Notes: generated by a model from the sequence alone, not told the origin. A stretch of DNA of 64,000 nucleotides from Phototrophicus methaneseepsis (GCF_015500095.1 NZ_CP062983.1:4712001-4776000); one strand, 5' to 3'. Positions 1 to 9,690 are shown, numbered from the stretch's first letter. A program made the numbers and translations.

Positions 1-2
1 GC

Positions 3-899
3 AATCAGGTCCTTATGGAGGCAGATTTCCCGGATGAACTAGCCGCTGCCTTCAACGGTATGGAGCGCCAGGGCAACCCCTGGGGCATCGGCGAGAGCCG
101 CTTTGCCTGGGCCGATGGTCTGGATGTCCCCGTGCCTACTGTCGAAGAAAACCCAGATTTCGACATCCTCTATTGGGTGGGCTGCGCCGCCAGCTACGAC
201 GACCGCGCCAAGAATACAGCACGCTCCCTGGTCAAAGTGATGAACGCCGCGGGGGTTAACTTCGCCGTCCTGGGCGAGATGGAAAATTGCACTGGCGACA
301 GTGCCCGTCGTGGTGGCAATGAATATCTATACTTTGAACTCGCTAGCGCCAATGTCGAAACGCTCAATGAAGTGAATCCGCCGCGTATCGTCGTCACCTG
401 CCCACACTGCCTGCATAACCTGGGCAAAGAGTATCACCAATTTGGCGGCGAATATGAAGTCATCCATCACACAGAACTTATCGAAGAATTGATCCAGGCA
501 GGCAAGTTACCGGCCACAGCCCGCCCAGGCACATGGAGCAACGTCACCTTCCATGATCCCTGCTACCTGGGCCGTCATAATGACATCGTTGAAGCGCCGC
601 GCAATGCCCTTAGCAGCCTGGGCGTAGACCTCATCGAGATGCCGCGCAACAAGAAAAATTCGTTCTGCTGTGGCGCGGGGGGTGCGCAATTCTGGAAAGA
701 AGAAGAACACGGCGAACAAGCCGTCAACCTCGCTCGCTACGAAGAAGCCATGCAAACAGGTGCAGACGTCGTCGCGGTGGGCTGCCCTTTCTGTATGCAA
801 ATGTTTGAATCCGCCCGCAGCGATAAAGGTGAAGGGCCGCAGGTCAAAGACGTGGTCGAACTCATCGCGGAGCAGATGACGGTCCCGGCTGGCGACTAG
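3..899 (+). CDS. (Fe-S)-binding protein, HdrD/GlpC-like CCG-domain C-terminal part (5' partial)
   Basis: The frame is open to the left edge, so the N-terminus lies outside the window. Two cysteine-rich CCG modules are visible: the first has WVGCAAS, ENCTGDSARR and TCPHCLHNLGK, the second has HDPCYLGRHN, SFCCGAGGAQ and GCPFCMQMF. This arrangement is known from heterodisulfide reductase subunit D and the glycolate or glycerol-3-phosphate oxidase Fe-S subunits, where the cysteines hold a [4Fe-4S] or non-cubane cluster. The role would be electron transfer, probably at the cytoplasmic membrane if the missing part carries the usual membrane domain; that is inference. The partner enzyme is not visible. 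A strong terminator follows, so this is the last gene of its transcript. Confidence 0.85.
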   Translation, partial: NQVLMEADFPDELAAAFNGMERQGNPWGIGESRFAWADGLDVPVPTVEENPDFDILYWVGCAASYDDRAKNTARSLVKVMNAAGVNFAVLGEMENCTGDSARRGGNEYLYFELASANVETLNEVNPPRIVVTCPHCLHNLGKEYHQFGGEYEVIHHTELIEELIQAGKLPATARPGTWSNVTFHDPCYLGRHNDIVEAPRNALSSLGVDLIEMPRNKKNSFCCGAGGAQFWKEEEHGEQAVNLARYEEAMQTGADVVAVGCPFCMQMFESARSDKGEGPQVKDVVELIAEQMTVPAGD

Positions 900-922
900 C
901 CCTCACTGATACTTCAACAGTC

Positions 923-950
923 AATCCCCTGGCCTGCCGGGGGATTTTTA
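923..950 (+). terminator. Rho-independent terminator after the Fe-S protein
   Basis: A 10-bp stem (arms 923-932 and 937-946, one G-T wobble) with a 4-nt loop runs into a T-rich stretch. It starts 24 bases after the stop codon. Confidence 0.85.
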
Positions 951-1005
951 TTCCTCTAGCACTCTCTAGACATGCATCATATAGCGAATTCTAAGGATAT
1001 ATCCC

Positions 1006-1032
1006 CTACATTAGACACATATCTTGTATAAT
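1006..1032 (+). promoter_or_regulatory. Possible promoter of the 2-oxoacid dehydrogenase operon
   Basis: A perfect -10 hexamer TATAAT lies at 1027-1032 in an AT-rich gap. The -35 is poor (CTACAT at 1006, 15-bp spacing), so the call rests mainly on the -10 and its position about 95 bases before the E1 alpha start. Confidence 0.35.
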
Positions 1033-1126
1033 ACAGCTAACTAAAGTAAGGCAATTTGCACAAATTATAATATTGATGCTTTTTGCGGTATGCTAATTAT
1101 TATCTGAAGCGTTTTTAGGAGACGTT

Positions 1127-2167
1127 ATGGATTCCCCCGTGACCCAGGCGCAGTACGCAACGCAGCTCTCAGATGACACTTTACGCGATATGTACCGAGC
1201 AATGCTGCTCTCCCGCCGCCTGGATGAACGCTGTTGGGCACTTCATCGGCAGGGTAAGATCGCCTTCCATGTTTCAGCCATCGGCCATGAAGGCTTACAG
1301 GTCGCAGCAGCATTCGCCCTCAATCGTGGCATCGATTTCACCTACCCTTATTATCGAGATTTAGCCTTTTGCATCGCGCTCGGCCTGACGCCGCTGGACT
1401 TTATGCTGTCCGTCTTTGGCAAAGCGGGCGAACCAAGCAGCGGTGGCCGCCAGATGCCCAGCCATTGGTCCAGCAGAGAAAAACACATTGTTAGCCAATC
1501 TTCCGTCGTCGCGGTACAGGTACCGCAGGCCGCCGGGACGGCCTTCGCCATCAATTACAAGCGCAAGGTAGGATTGCTGGCCGCCGATGATACGACACAG
1601 CCGCGTCTGGCCTATGCCTCTGTTGGCGAAGGTGGCACCAGCCAGGGCGAATGGCACGAAGCCATGAACTGGGCTGGCATACACAAATTACCCTTCATCT
1701 GTATGGTTGAGAACAACCAGTACGCCATCTCCGTCCCCTTCGATAAACAATCGGCTGTTCCCCTGGTAGAACGCGCACATGGCTATGGCGTCATCGGCGT
1801 CCAAGTCGACGGAAATGACGTCTTCGCGACGTATGATGCCGTCCGTGCAGCGGCGGAACGTGCTTACACAGGCGAAGGCGCAACGTTGATCGAAGCCATA
1901 ACCTATCGGCTCGTGCCCCATAGCAGCGATGATGATGATCGCAGCTACCGCACGCGGGAAGAAGTGCAGGAATGGAAACAGAAAGACCCGCTTTTGCGCT
2001 TCCAGGCGGAATTATTGAATCAGGGAGTGCTCACGCAGGCGCGTATTGATGCCTTCGAAGAGGCGATTCAAGCGTCTATCACAGAAGCCCAGCAGCAAGC
2101 AGAAGCCGCGCCAGACCCGGACATTGCCTCTGGATTGAGTGGCGTCTACGCTGAGGAGACAATCTGA
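1127..2167 (+). CDS. 2-oxoacid dehydrogenase E1 component, alpha subunit (pyruvate or branched-chain type)
   Basis: This is the thiamine-diphosphate-dependent decarboxylase subunit (346 aa) of a 2-oxoacid dehydrogenase complex, a heterotetramer with the next gene product. The ThDP/Mg motif is seen as GEGGTSQGEWHE followed by VENNQYA near residues 166-199. The loop VPHSSDDDDRSYR near residue 265 is the region that is phosphorylated in animal homologues. These motifs fit the branched-chain E1 alpha (BkdA) and acetoin/pyruvate PdhA families about equally, so the substrate is undecided. The ATG has AGGAG 5 bases upstream. The stop overlaps the next start by one base (TGATG), implying translational coupling. 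Confidence 0.93.
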   Translation: MDSPVTQAQYATQLSDDTLRDMYRAMLLSRRLDERCWALHRQGKIAFHVSAIGHEGLQVAAAFALNRGIDFTYPYYRDLAFCIALGLTPLDFMLSVFGKAGEPSSGGRQMPSHWSSREKHIVSQSSVVAVQVPQAAGTAFAINYKRKVGLLAADDTTQPRLAYASVGEGGTSQGEWHEAMNWAGIHKLPFICMVENNQYAISVPFDKQSAVPLVERAHGYGVIGVQVDGNDVFATYDAVRAAAERAYTGEGATLIEAITYRLVPHSSDDDDRSYRTREEVQEWKQKDPLLRFQAELLNQGVLTQARIDAFEEAIQASITEAQQQAEAAPDPDIASGLSGVYAEETI

Positions 2168-3183
2168 TGACGACAGCAACCGAAACGAACACGGCTGTCC
2201 GCACGATGACCCTCATTCAAGCGCTGACGGAAGCCATGGATGAAGAACTCGCACGCGATGAGCGCATCTTCATCACAGGTGAAGACGTTGGCCCACGGGG
2301 TGGCGTCTTCAGGGCGACGATGGGCCTGTATGAGAAGTATGGCCCGGAACGCATTGTAGATTCCCCCCTTGGCGAGATTTCAATTGCAGCCGTTGGCATC
2401 GGCGCTGCTGTTGCAGGCCTGCGCCCCATCTGCGAGATGCAATTTGCGGATTTTATTCATCCGGCTTTTAACCAGATCGTCAGCGAAGCCGCCAAAATGT
2501 ATTATCGCAGTAACGGGCACTGGCCCTTACCGATGGTTATCCGCGCACCTTATGGGGGTGGGATCGGCGGCGGTTTATATCATAGCCAGAGCGTGGAGGC
2601 GTTCTTCGCCCATGTACCGGGCCTGAAAGTCGTGATTCCGTCAACGCCCTATGATGCCAAAGGCCTGCTTAAGAGCGCCATCCGCGACAACAACCCGGTC
2701 ATGTTCTTTGAACCTAAAAAAGGCTATCGTGCGATTAAGGGCGAAGTCCCCGACGGCGATTACACCGTCCCTATCGGTCCGGCACGCATCGCCCGTGAAG
2801 GCACAGACCTGAGCGTCTATGCCTATGGCATGATGGCACATTACAGCACCATCGCCGCGCAAATGGTCGCTCGCAATCATGATATCGATGTGGAAGTTGT
2901 CGATATTCGTACGCTGCTGCCCCTGGATAAAGAAACACTCTTGAAGTCCTTTAAGAAGACAGGCAAGGCGCTCATCGTCTATGAGGATAACCTGACGATG
3001 GGCTTCGGCGCGGAAGTCGCGGCTATCCTGGCAGATGAAGGTTTTGAATACATGGATGGCCCTATCAAACGCCTCGCTGGCCCGGATGTGCCCGCTGTAC
3101 CTTACAGCCATGCACTCCAGGAAGCGTTTATGCCCAACCCGGAGAAAATTGCAGCCGCCATTCGCGATATTATCGCTTATTAG
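2167..3183 (+). CDS. 2-oxoacid dehydrogenase E1 component, beta subunit
   Basis: This 338-aa protein is the transketolase-like partner of the preceding alpha subunit. Typical family segments are the N-terminal ITGEDVGPRGGVF, GIGAAVAGLRPI, the glycine-rich APYGGGIGGG and the C-terminal transketolase domain with VVDIRTLLPLD and YEDNLTMGFGAEV. In this family the beta subunit contributes residues that activate ThDP and recruits the E2 core. The start shares one base with the alpha-subunit stop, and the stop is 10 bases before the E2 ATG, so all three genes form one operon. The protein is full length. Confidence 0.94.
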   Translation: MTTATETNTAVRTMTLIQALTEAMDEELARDERIFITGEDVGPRGGVFRATMGLYEKYGPERIVDSPLGEISIAAVGIGAAVAGLRPICEMQFADFIHPAFNQIVSEAAKMYYRSNGHWPLPMVIRAPYGGGIGGGLYHSQSVEAFFAHVPGLKVVIPSTPYDAKGLLKSAIRDNNPVMFFEPKKGYRAIKGEVPDGDYTVPIGPARIAREGTDLSVYAYGMMAHYSTIAAQMVARNHDIDVEVVDIRTLLPLDKETLLKSFKKTGKALIVYEDNLTMGFGAEVAAILADEGFEYMDGPIKRLAGPDVPAVPYSHALQEAFMPNPEKIAAAIRDIIAY

Positions 3184-3193
3184 GAGAGCCCAA

Positions 3194-4570
3194 ATGACCA
3201 CACACATCACCATGCCACAACTTGGCGAGAGCGTCGTCGATGGGACTGTTGCAGAATGGCTCAAGCAAGTTGGCGATCCTGTTCAAGAGTATGAACCCAT
3301 CGTGCGCGTCAGCACAGATAAAGTCGATACAGAAATCCCCGCACCAGCTAGCGGCACATTGTTGGCGATTCACGTTCATGAAGGCGATACTGTCGATTCA
3401 GGTTCTATCCTGGGCGTTATCGGCCAGTCTAACGAGAACCCCGTCCAGGCCGACAAACCCAGCAACGGCCACACACAATTGCATACACACTCCGCGACCA
3501 CCACAAAATCAAACAGCAAGCCACAAAATGGCAGTCGCTATACGGGCCACGTGACGCCCGTTGTTGCCCGCATGGTGGCTGAACACGACATTAACCTGGC
3601 TGAAATTTCCGGCAGTGGGCGTCATGGCCGTATCACCAAAAAGGATGTCCTCGCTTACATGGATGAATCCGCTGCTGACGCCAGTGCAACAAAGCCAGCG
3701 GAAGATATCCCCCCTTGGGAACAGCCTGTCGATGGGGATCTGTTCAAGCCAACAGTCGAATATGATTTTGAAGAAGCAGCCACACAGGCCCCCACGAGGG
3801 AAGCCCCTACCCAAAAAACGGCCACCGTTGAAAGTCAGAAACCAACACAAACACCATCAGCCCAGATAGCCGCTGATGCGCCTGGGGAACTCATCCCACA
3901 TACGCCGATGCGGCGCAGCATCGCGGAGCATATGGTCCGCAGCAAGCTGCATACATCCCCACATGTGACGACTGTCTTTGAAGTGGATTTATCGCATGTG
4001 GTTGCACATCGTCAGGCCAATAAAGCCATCTTCGACCAGCAAGGCGTCAACCTGACGTATACCCCCTATTTTGTGGCAGCCTGCATCCCGGCCATCAGGC
4101 AGTATCCGGTTTTCAACAGCCGATGGGAAGAAGAAGGCATTCGACTGAACCCGGTCGTCAATATGGGTATCGCCGTTGCGCTGGATGATGGGCTGATCGT
4201 ACCCGTGCTGAAGAATGCTCAGGACTACAATCTCATCGGGCTGGCGCGGCAGATCAATGACCTGGCAGAACGTGCGCGTAGCAAACGCCTATCGCCGGAT
4301 GAGGTGCGGAACGGCACCTTCACAATCACAAATCATGGTGTGAGCGGCAGCCTCTTTGCCACGCCAATCATCAACCAGCCCCAGGCTGCCATCCTGGGCA
4401 TTGGCGCAATAGAAAGACGCGTCAAAGTGCTTGAGAGTGATGCCATCGCTATCCGTCCCTGCGCATACCTCTCTTTGACGTTTGATCATCGGATGACAGA
4501 CGGCGCGACAGCGGATGCTTTTATGAATGGTATTAAACAGCAATTGGAGAATTGGGCAAAAGAGGGATAA
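3194..4570 (+). CDS. 2-oxoacid dehydrogenase E2 component (dihydrolipoyl acyltransferase)
   Basis: The 458-aa E2 core transfers the acyl group from lipoamide to CoA. The ATG at 3194 follows TAGGAGAG and begins directly with the lipoyl domain. A longer reading would run into the E1 beta gene, so it was rejected. Domains in order are: lipoyl domain (residues about 3-78, lipoylated Lys in TDKVDTE near 43); a flexible Gln/Thr/Ser-rich linker; peripheral E3/E1-binding domain (about 118-153, VTPVVARMVAEHDI); a second Ala/Pro/Thr-rich linker; and the catalytic acyltransferase domain from about 230. The active-site motif DHRMTDG is near residue 432. There is one lipoyl domain. E3 is probably lpdA at 8178-9578. 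Confidence 0.95.
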   Translation: MTTHITMPQLGESVVDGTVAEWLKQVGDPVQEYEPIVRVSTDKVDTEIPAPASGTLLAIHVHEGDTVDSGSILGVIGQSNENPVQADKPSNGHTQLHTHSATTTKSNSKPQNGSRYTGHVTPVVARMVAEHDINLAEISGSGRHGRITKKDVLAYMDESAADASATKPAEDIPPWEQPVDGDLFKPTVEYDFEEAATQAPTREAPTQKTATVESQKPTQTPSAQIAADAPGELIPHTPMRRSIAEHMVRSKLHTSPHVTTVFEVDLSHVVAHRQANKAIFDQQGVNLTYTPYFVAACIPAIRQYPVFNSRWEEEGIRLNPVVNMGIAVALDDGLIVPVLKNAQDYNLIGLARQINDLAERARSKRLSPDEVRNGTFTITNHGVSGSLFATPIINQPQAAILGIGAIERRVKVLESDAIAIRPCAYLSLTFDHRMTDGATADAFMNGIKQQLENWAKEG

Positions 4571-4590
4571 TCAAATCGCAAGATGAACAA

Positions 4591-4619
4591 TTGACTAAAA
4601 ATAGACGACTCTAAAGAAT
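4591..4619 (+). promoter_or_regulatory. Candidate promoter of the first secreted paralogue
   Basis: TTGACT (4591-4596) is followed after 17 bases by AAGAAT (4614-4619) in the AT-rich gap after E2. The -35 is good and the -10 is weak. Confidence 0.4.
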
Positions 4620-4728
4620 AATTAATATCAATTAAGGCACTTTGCCGTTATATTAATGTCACATGGGATCAAAATCCCTGGATTTTTTTAAAGGAAAAAC
4701 TTTAGTTAGAGTAGCAAGCGAATCTTAC

Positions 4729-6204
4729 ATGGGCCGATCACACAGACGATTCGTTAGTATCATAGCCATTGGTATTCTCCTCACCTTTGGCAGCGCCCTT
4801 GCGCAAATCCAACGCTGCGCCGATATTGTCCAAAAAGCATTTGCCTCCGTCGATCAATTTTGTGAACAAACAAGCCGTAATGAAGCCTGCTACGGCAATA
4901 TTTCCATGGAAGTAGAGCCTCAGCCGACGGTGACTGATTTTAACTTCTCGCAAACAGGGGATATTGAATCTGTTGGCGAAATTCTCTCCATGCATTTGGA
5001 TGGGATGGATGAACTCAAAGGCGTATGGGGCCTTGCTCTGATGCGCGTGCAGGCCAGCCTACCGGATAGCCTACCGGGGCAAAATGCAACAATTATCCTC
5101 TTCGGTGATGTTGAAATTGAACAACATGCTGAAATTACAGAAAATCCGATGCAGGCATTCTACTTGCAAACAGGGCTTGGGCATCCGCGCTGTTCAGAGG
5201 TGCCGCAGCATGGTCTGCTCATTCAAACGCCGGAAGGCGCCAGAGAAGTGGCATTCAACATTAACGGGCTGGATATCGTGCTCGGTTCAACTGTGCTCTT
5301 CCAGGCATCTGTTGAAGAAGGCATGACGATCACGCCGATTGAAGGCTCTGCTGTCGTGGAGATGGATGGCAAACAGTACCCTGTCGTCGCAGGGACACAG
5401 ATCCATATCCCTTTGAATGAAAACTTGGAAGCCACGGGCACGCCATCTTTACCAGCGAGCTATACCGAAGAAGCCGTTAACGCCCTACCCATCCAGCTAT
5501 TAGAGCGTGAGATCGAAACAGCCCCGCCAATGCCAGAAAGTGCTTTACAGAAAACGCTGGATTATCTCCTGCGCGGCGAAGCCCCCTGTGGCACGGATGG
5601 CCTTGCAGACTGCGACAGTATGCTGCCTGTCGTGGACCGCATCGCAGATGTCGCGACGGGCATCTTATGGAACGTGGTTTATGATCCCGTGCTCAACGCT
5701 GTTGTGCCTTTAAGCAACACGCTGGACCCGGTAACGGGCGCGGTTAGCGATACACTGGAACCTGTAGCCGATGCAGTCAGCGATACGTTGGAACCTGTAA
5801 CGGACGCAGTTGGCGATACCGTCTCCGGTGTGACAGAGGCCCTACCCGTTGAGGAAACGCTCGATAATGTAACAGAGGTCATAGAGCCCGTAACGGACGC
5901 CATCGAACCTGTAACAGAAGCGGTTGGCGATACGGTGGAACAAGTCACAGAACCTATTACAGAACCCGTTCAGGAAGTTCTGGAACCTATTGGCGACGCT
6001 ATAGCACCGGTCGGTGATGCACTTGAACCTGTTGGCGACGTCGTTGATCCGATTGGAGATGCATTGGCCCCTGTAGGCGAAGCATTGGAGCCAGTGAAGC
6101 AAATTACTGAGCCTGTCACCAATGTTGTCGAACCTATAACCGATGTGGCCTGCAAGCCTCTGGGCGGTCTGCTCAACCTTGTTATCACGTGTGATGAGGA
6201 CTAG
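4729..6204 (+). CDS. Secreted protein with FecR-like domain and acidic E-P-V repeat tail
   Basis: No precise family is recognised. The ATG at 4729 gives a standard signal peptide (MGRSHRRFVSII... ending SALAQ) that aligns residue for residue with the paralogue at 6359. An upstream in-frame ATG at 4663 would add 22 residues without a better ribosome site. The mature N-terminal part has paired cysteines (near QRC, FCEQ, EACYGN) and a segment with FNINGLDIVLGSTVLFQ, EGSAVVEM and VAGTQIHIP. That segment resembles the beta-rich FecR domain (inference). The C-terminus is about 150 residues of degenerate repeats around EPVTDAVGDT. The protein is probably exported and surface-associated. The partner and function are unknown. 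Confidence 0.75.
   Translation: MGRSHRRFVSIIAIGILLTFGSALAQIQRCADIVQKAFASVDQFCEQTSRNEACYGNISMEVEPQPTVTDFNFSQTGDIESVGEILSMHLDGMDELKGVWGLALMRVQASLPDSLPGQNATIILFGDVEIEQHAEITENPMQAFYLQTGLGHPRCSEVPQHGLLIQTPEGAREVAFNINGLDIVLGSTVLFQASVEEGMTITPIEGSAVVEMDGKQYPVVAGTQIHIPLNENLEATGTPSLPASYTEEAVNALPIQLLEREIETAPPMPESALQKTLDYLLRGEAPCGTDGLADCDSMLPVVDRIADVATGILWNVVYDPVLNAVVPLSNTLDPVTGAVSDTLEPVADAVSDTLEPVTDAVGDTVSGVTEALPVEETLDNVTEVIEPVTDAIEPVTEAVGDTVEQVTEPITEPVQEVLEPIGDAIAPVGDALEPVGDVVDPIGDALAPVGEALEPVKQITEPVTNVVEPITDVACKPLGGLLNLVITCDED
5708..6165 (+). repeat. Coding repeat: about 11-12-residue E-P-V/G-D-A units
   Basis: The C-terminus of the secreted protein is built of variants of the unit DTLEPVTDAVS, then DAIEPV, DALEPVGD and similar. 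The period drifts between about 7 and 12 residues. The repeats are acidic with hydrophobic residues every 3-4 positions, compatible with an amphipathic or stalk-like region. Confidence 0.75.
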
Positions 6205-6358
6205 CTATCAGAAATAATATGTATAAGCAATAATATGTATTCTTGAAGTCAGCCTATAAATTAATCAGATTATCAGGTGATGTGGGTGTTGTGGCCTATG
6301 GTATTTTTCGTAGTCATGCCTTAACATTAAGTTAGGTTGTATACGAGAATATAAATCA

Positions 6359-8092
6359 ATGCTCAGATCATTTCGACGTGCCATTTTCATAAGCGTCATA
6401 GGAACTTTACTCACTGTCGGGACAGTGCTCGCACAGCAAACTCAATGCTATGAATTTGTGCAGCGGGCCTTTGCCTCCGTCGATGAATATTGCTCAACAA
6501 CAGGCCGCAACGAAGCCTGTTATGGCAATGTTGCTTTAGATGCAGAACCCCAGGTTGGTGTCAACGAATTTCACTTTTCCAGCGTTGGCGATATTGAAAA
6601 CGTCACCAACATCCAATCTCTTAAACTCTACGATCTTGACGAAAGTGTCGGCGTGTGGGGCATCGCATTCATGCGGTTGCAAGCCAACTTGCCAGATACG
6701 CTACCTGGGCAAAATGCGACGGTCATCCTGTTCGGTGATGTCAGCCTTGAAAATAACGATGATCTAGATTCTAAGAATCTACAAGCATTCTATCTACAAA
6801 CCGGGCTTGGGCGGCCTAGCTGCTCAGAAGTACCCCAGAGCGGGCTACTCATCCAGACCCCTGATGGCGTTGAAGAAGTGACATTTAATATCAACGGCGT
6901 CGACGTGACACTGGGGTCTACCGTGTTGTTCCAGGCACAACCCAACGCAGCCATGACTATTACAACAGTTGAAGGGTCCGCTGTCGTTGCAATTGATGAC
7001 AAGAATTATACGGCGATTGCAGGGACACGCATTCATATCCCTGTCGATGAGAATTTAAAGCCCATCGCAGCCCCGACCTTGCCAGAAGCCTATACAGAAG
7101 AAGACGTACAGGCGTTACCAGTATCCTTATTGGAGCGCCCAATTGAAGTCGCAGCGCCGATGGCACAAGATGTGCTGCAACGTGTTCGTGACCGACTTTC
7201 GGCGGGACTGGTGCCCTGTGGTGAAGATGGATTGCCAGCTTGTGACAGTATGAAGCCGGTAGTCAATCGTGGCAATCATTTGGCACATGATGATGACTGG
7301 ACCCCTGGCGAGCCAAATGGCAAGGGGCCAGATGGGGATGGCCCACCAGGGCAAAATAACCAGCCGACAACACCAGGCAGTAGTGAAAATACGCCAGCCA
7401 ACAATGGCACTGGCAATAGTAGCAACGGCAACAGTGGCACCAACAATAATGGTACCGGCAATAGCAATAACGCCAACAACAATAATGGCAACGGTAACAA
7501 CGGTAATAACGCCAACAACAGTAACAATAACAACAACGATAGTAACAGTAACCCTGGTAACAGTGGCAACAATAATTCCGGCAACAACAATATGGGTGGC
7601 AATAGCAACTCAAACAACAACAGTAACAACGGAAATGGCCCTGGTGGTAATGGTCCCCCAGGGCAGCAAAATAGCACAACTGCCCCTGGAAACAGCGAGA
7701 ATACCTCTGCAAATAATCAGCCCAACAACGGGAATAGCAGAAGCGACAGCGGCAACCAGAGTGCCGCTGATTCGGGTTCTGGTAGTAGCAATCCCGGCAA
7801 TAGCGATACCCCTGGCAACGATAATAACCCCGACAACAGCAATAACCCTGGCAATTCTGGTAATGCCCCTCATAACAACGATAATCCCAATAACAGCGAC
7901 ACTCCCGGTAACAACGATAATCCTGATAATTCCGGCAACAACGACACCCCTGGTCACAGCGATAACCCCGGCAACAATGGCAATTCTAGTAATGCTCCTC
8001 ATAACAACGATAACCCCAATAACAGCGACGCTCCCGGTAACAGCGATAACCCTGGAAACTCCGGCAAATCTGGCAACGGCAAGAACCCGTAA
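6359..8092 (+). CDS. Secreted FecR-like-domain protein with Asn/Gly/Ser/Pro-rich tail (paralogue)
   Basis: This 577-aa protein is a clear paralogue of the preceding gene. The signal peptide (MLRSFRRAIF... ending TVLAQ), the cysteines, FYLQTGLG, CSEVPQSGLLIQTP, FNINGVDVTLGSTVLFQ and AGTRIHIP are shared over about 300 residues. The tails are unrelated: here residues about 310-577 are almost entirely N, G, S, P and D, with tandem units such as NNDNPNNSD and GNSDNPGNSG. Such tails are usually disordered and extracellular; adhesion or spacing from the cell wall is inference. The gene has its own 154-bp upstream gap, so it may be transcribed separately. Function is unknown. Confidence 0.75.
   Translation: MLRSFRRAIFISVIGTLLTVGTVLAQQTQCYEFVQRAFASVDEYCSTTGRNEACYGNVALDAEPQVGVNEFHFSSVGDIENVTNIQSLKLYDLDESVGVWGIAFMRLQANLPDTLPGQNATVILFGDVSLENNDDLDSKNLQAFYLQTGLGRPSCSEVPQSGLLIQTPDGVEEVTFNINGVDVTLGSTVLFQAQPNAAMTITTVEGSAVVAIDDKNYTAIAGTRIHIPVDENLKPIAAPTLPEAYTEEDVQALPVSLLERPIEVAAPMAQDVLQRVRDRLSAGLVPCGEDGLPACDSMKPVVNRGNHLAHDDDWTPGEPNGKGPDGDGPPGQNNQPTTPGSSENTPANNGTGNSSNGNSGTNNNGTGNSNNANNNNGNGNNGNNANNSNNNNNDSNSNPGNSGNNNSGNNNMGGNSNSNNNSNNGNGPGGNGPPGQQNSTTAPGNSENTSANNQPNNGNSRSDSGNQSAADSGSGSSNPGNSDTPGNDNNPDNSNNPGNSGNAPHNNDNPNNSDTPGNNDNPDNSGNNDTPGHSDNPGNNGNSSNAPHNNDNPNNSDAPGNSDNPGNSGKSGNGKNP
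7340..8085 (+). repeat. Low-complexity coding repeat (Asn/Gly/Ser/Pro)
   Basis: The bases are dominated by AAC, AAT, GGC, GGT and AGC codons. A longer internal duplication is visible in the protein: the segment starting NAPHNNDNPNNSD occurs twice, near nucleotides 7862 and 7993. The stretch is prone to slippage and length variation. Confidence 0.8.
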
Positions 8093-8117
8093 AATACGCT
8101 CTAGCTCTAAATGACAA

Positions 8118-8155
8118 ATAAAAAAGGGCAAGCATCGTTACCGATACTCACCCTT
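8118..8155 (-). terminator. Rho-independent terminator of lpdA
   Basis: Read on the minus strand, a 14-bp stem (8155-8142 with 8137-8124, three G-T wobbles) and a 4-nt loop are followed by TTTTTTATTT. It lies 23 bases past the lpdA stop. Confidence 0.9.
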
Positions 8156-8177
8156 CATTGCTCTCAAAGAGCTTGTG

Positions 8178-9578
8178 TTACATATTCAGCATGTGCCCTT
8201 CCAGGCCATGAGCAGCTTCCTTGATGGCTTCGCTCAGGGTCGGGTGAGAATGCACGTTACGTGCAATTTCATTTGGCGTTAGTTCCCAACGCTGTGCCAA
8301 GGTCAATTCCGGCAATAGTTCGGTCACACCGGGGCCGATCATATGCGCGCCCAGGATTTCGCCATACTTCTTATCACTAATGACCTTGACCCAACCAACA
8401 GGTTCATTCAAGCCCAACGCCTTACCGTTGACCTGGAACGGGAATTTAGCGACGTTGATATCGTAGCCCTTCGCCTTGGCCTGTTCTTCTGTATAGCCAA
8501 AAGCGCCGATCTGCGGATTGCAGTAAATGGCGCGAGGCATGAAGTCGAAATCAAGCGTGACGGTTTCCGCACCCGCGATATTCTCCGCAGCGATCACACC
8601 CATTGTCTCAGCGACATGGGCAAGCATCATCTTGGCCGTCACATCACCGATCGCGTAGATATTGGGCACGTTCGTCTGCATCTTTTCGTTGATGTCAATC
8701 GCACCGCGTTCCGTCAGCTTGACACCTGTATTTTCAAGGCCATAGCCCTGGGTACGAGGACGGAAGCCAATAGCCACCATGGCCTTATCCGCTTCGACAG
8801 TCTTCTTTTCGCCCTTGGCACGGTCCGTGATGTTGACCTTTACCCCACTGCCGGAATCTTCGACAGAATCTACGCTATGGCCGGTCAGGATTGTCACGCC
8901 CATCTTCTTATAAATCTTGGTCAGTTCCTTGCTGATTTCCGGGTCTTCATTCGGCAGAATACGATCCAGGAATTCAACAATGGTCACTTCGACGCCGTAA
9001 TTAGACATGACATAAGCAAATTCAACGCCAATGACGCCGCCGCCCGCGATGACAATGCTCTTAGGCAGATGATCCGTCATGATCTGCGTTTCCCAGGTCA
9101 CAACATTATCGCTGAATTCCACACCTGGCAGTGTGTTATCCACAGCACCCGTCGCAATGATCGCATTCTTGAATTTGAGCGTTTCCGTCTTGCCATCGTT
9201 GAGTTCAACATCAATCGTGTTGGCATCTTTGAAGGTCGCCCAGCCATCATACTCATCGGCTTTGTTCTTCTTCATCAAGAAATGCACGCCCTTCACCAGG
9301 CGTTCGCTCACCTGACGGCTACGCTTGAAGGCCGCACCATAATCGAATGAGAAGTCACCACTGATACCCAGTTCTTCGGATTCGTTCTTCAAAATTGAGA
9401 CGACTTCTGCATTGTGCAACAGCGCTTTTGAAGGGATACAGCCGACGTTCAAGCAGACGCCACCCCAGTATTTCTTCTCTATAATGGCCGTCTTGAGGCC
9501 GAGCTGACCCGCACGAACCGCAGCAATATAGCCACCAGGCCCAGCACCTACGATGACGACATCGTACTCTTTCGCCAT
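8178..9578 (-). CDS. lpdA: Dihydrolipoyl dehydrogenase (E3)
   Basis: This FAD enzyme reoxidises E2 dihydrolipoamide with NAD+ (466 aa, full length). The FAD-binding GAGPGG is at residues 11-16. The redox disulfide is in [10 protein letters not shown] (Cys42, Cys47). The NAD-binding [13 protein letters not shown] and the second FAD motif NIYAIGDV follow. The catalytic His-Glu pair is in HPTLSE near residues 445-450. The ATG at 9578 has GGAGAA 6 bases upstream; a longer upstream reading adds 40 residues with no homology and was rejected. The gene is not in the E1/E2 operon but lies 3.6 kb away on the opposite strand, and probably serves that complex and others. Confidence 0.95.
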   Translation of the reverse strand: MAKEYDVVIVGAGPGGYIAAVRAGQLGLKTAIIEKKYWGGVCLNVGCIPSKALLHNAEVVSILKNESEELGISGDFSFDYGAAFKRSRQVSERLVKGVHFLMKKNKADEYDGWATFKDANTIDVELNDGKTETLKFKNAIIATGAVDNTLPGVEFSDNVVTWETQIMTDHLPKSIVIAGGGVIGVEFAYVMSNYGVEVTIVEFLDRILPNEDPEISKELTKIYKKMGVTILTGHSVDSVEDSGSGVKVNITDRAKGEKKTVEADKAMVAIGFRPRTQGYGLENTGVKLTERGAIDINEKMQTNVPNIYAIGDVTAKMMLAHVAETMGVIAAENIAGAETVTLDFDFMPRAIYCNPQIGAFGYTEEQAKAKGYDINVAKFPFQVNGKALGLNEPVGWVKVISDKKYGEILGAHMIGPGVTELLPELTLAQRWELTPNEIARNVHSHPTLSEAIKEAAHGLEGHMLNM

Positions 9579-9690
9579 AGAAGTTTCTCCTGAAACATTA
9601 GATACAACCCTGTAATGATACCAGAGGCGTATGATTAGCAGATAAGGAACTATCAGAAATCCGATAGAAACACGACTAAAATACGAACAG

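Noticed and set aside
7340-8085. CRISPR-like or intergenic tandem repeat array
   Set aside because: The repeats are in frame, encode a continuous Asn/Gly/Ser/Pro tail, and have no regular repeat-spacer structure. Long opposite-strand frames here (for example 7276-7677) are artefacts of the same low complexity.
8343-9350. 335-codon plus-strand reading frame antisense to lpdA
   Set aside because: lpdA on the minus strand has all catalytic motifs, and the antisense product has no recognisable feature.
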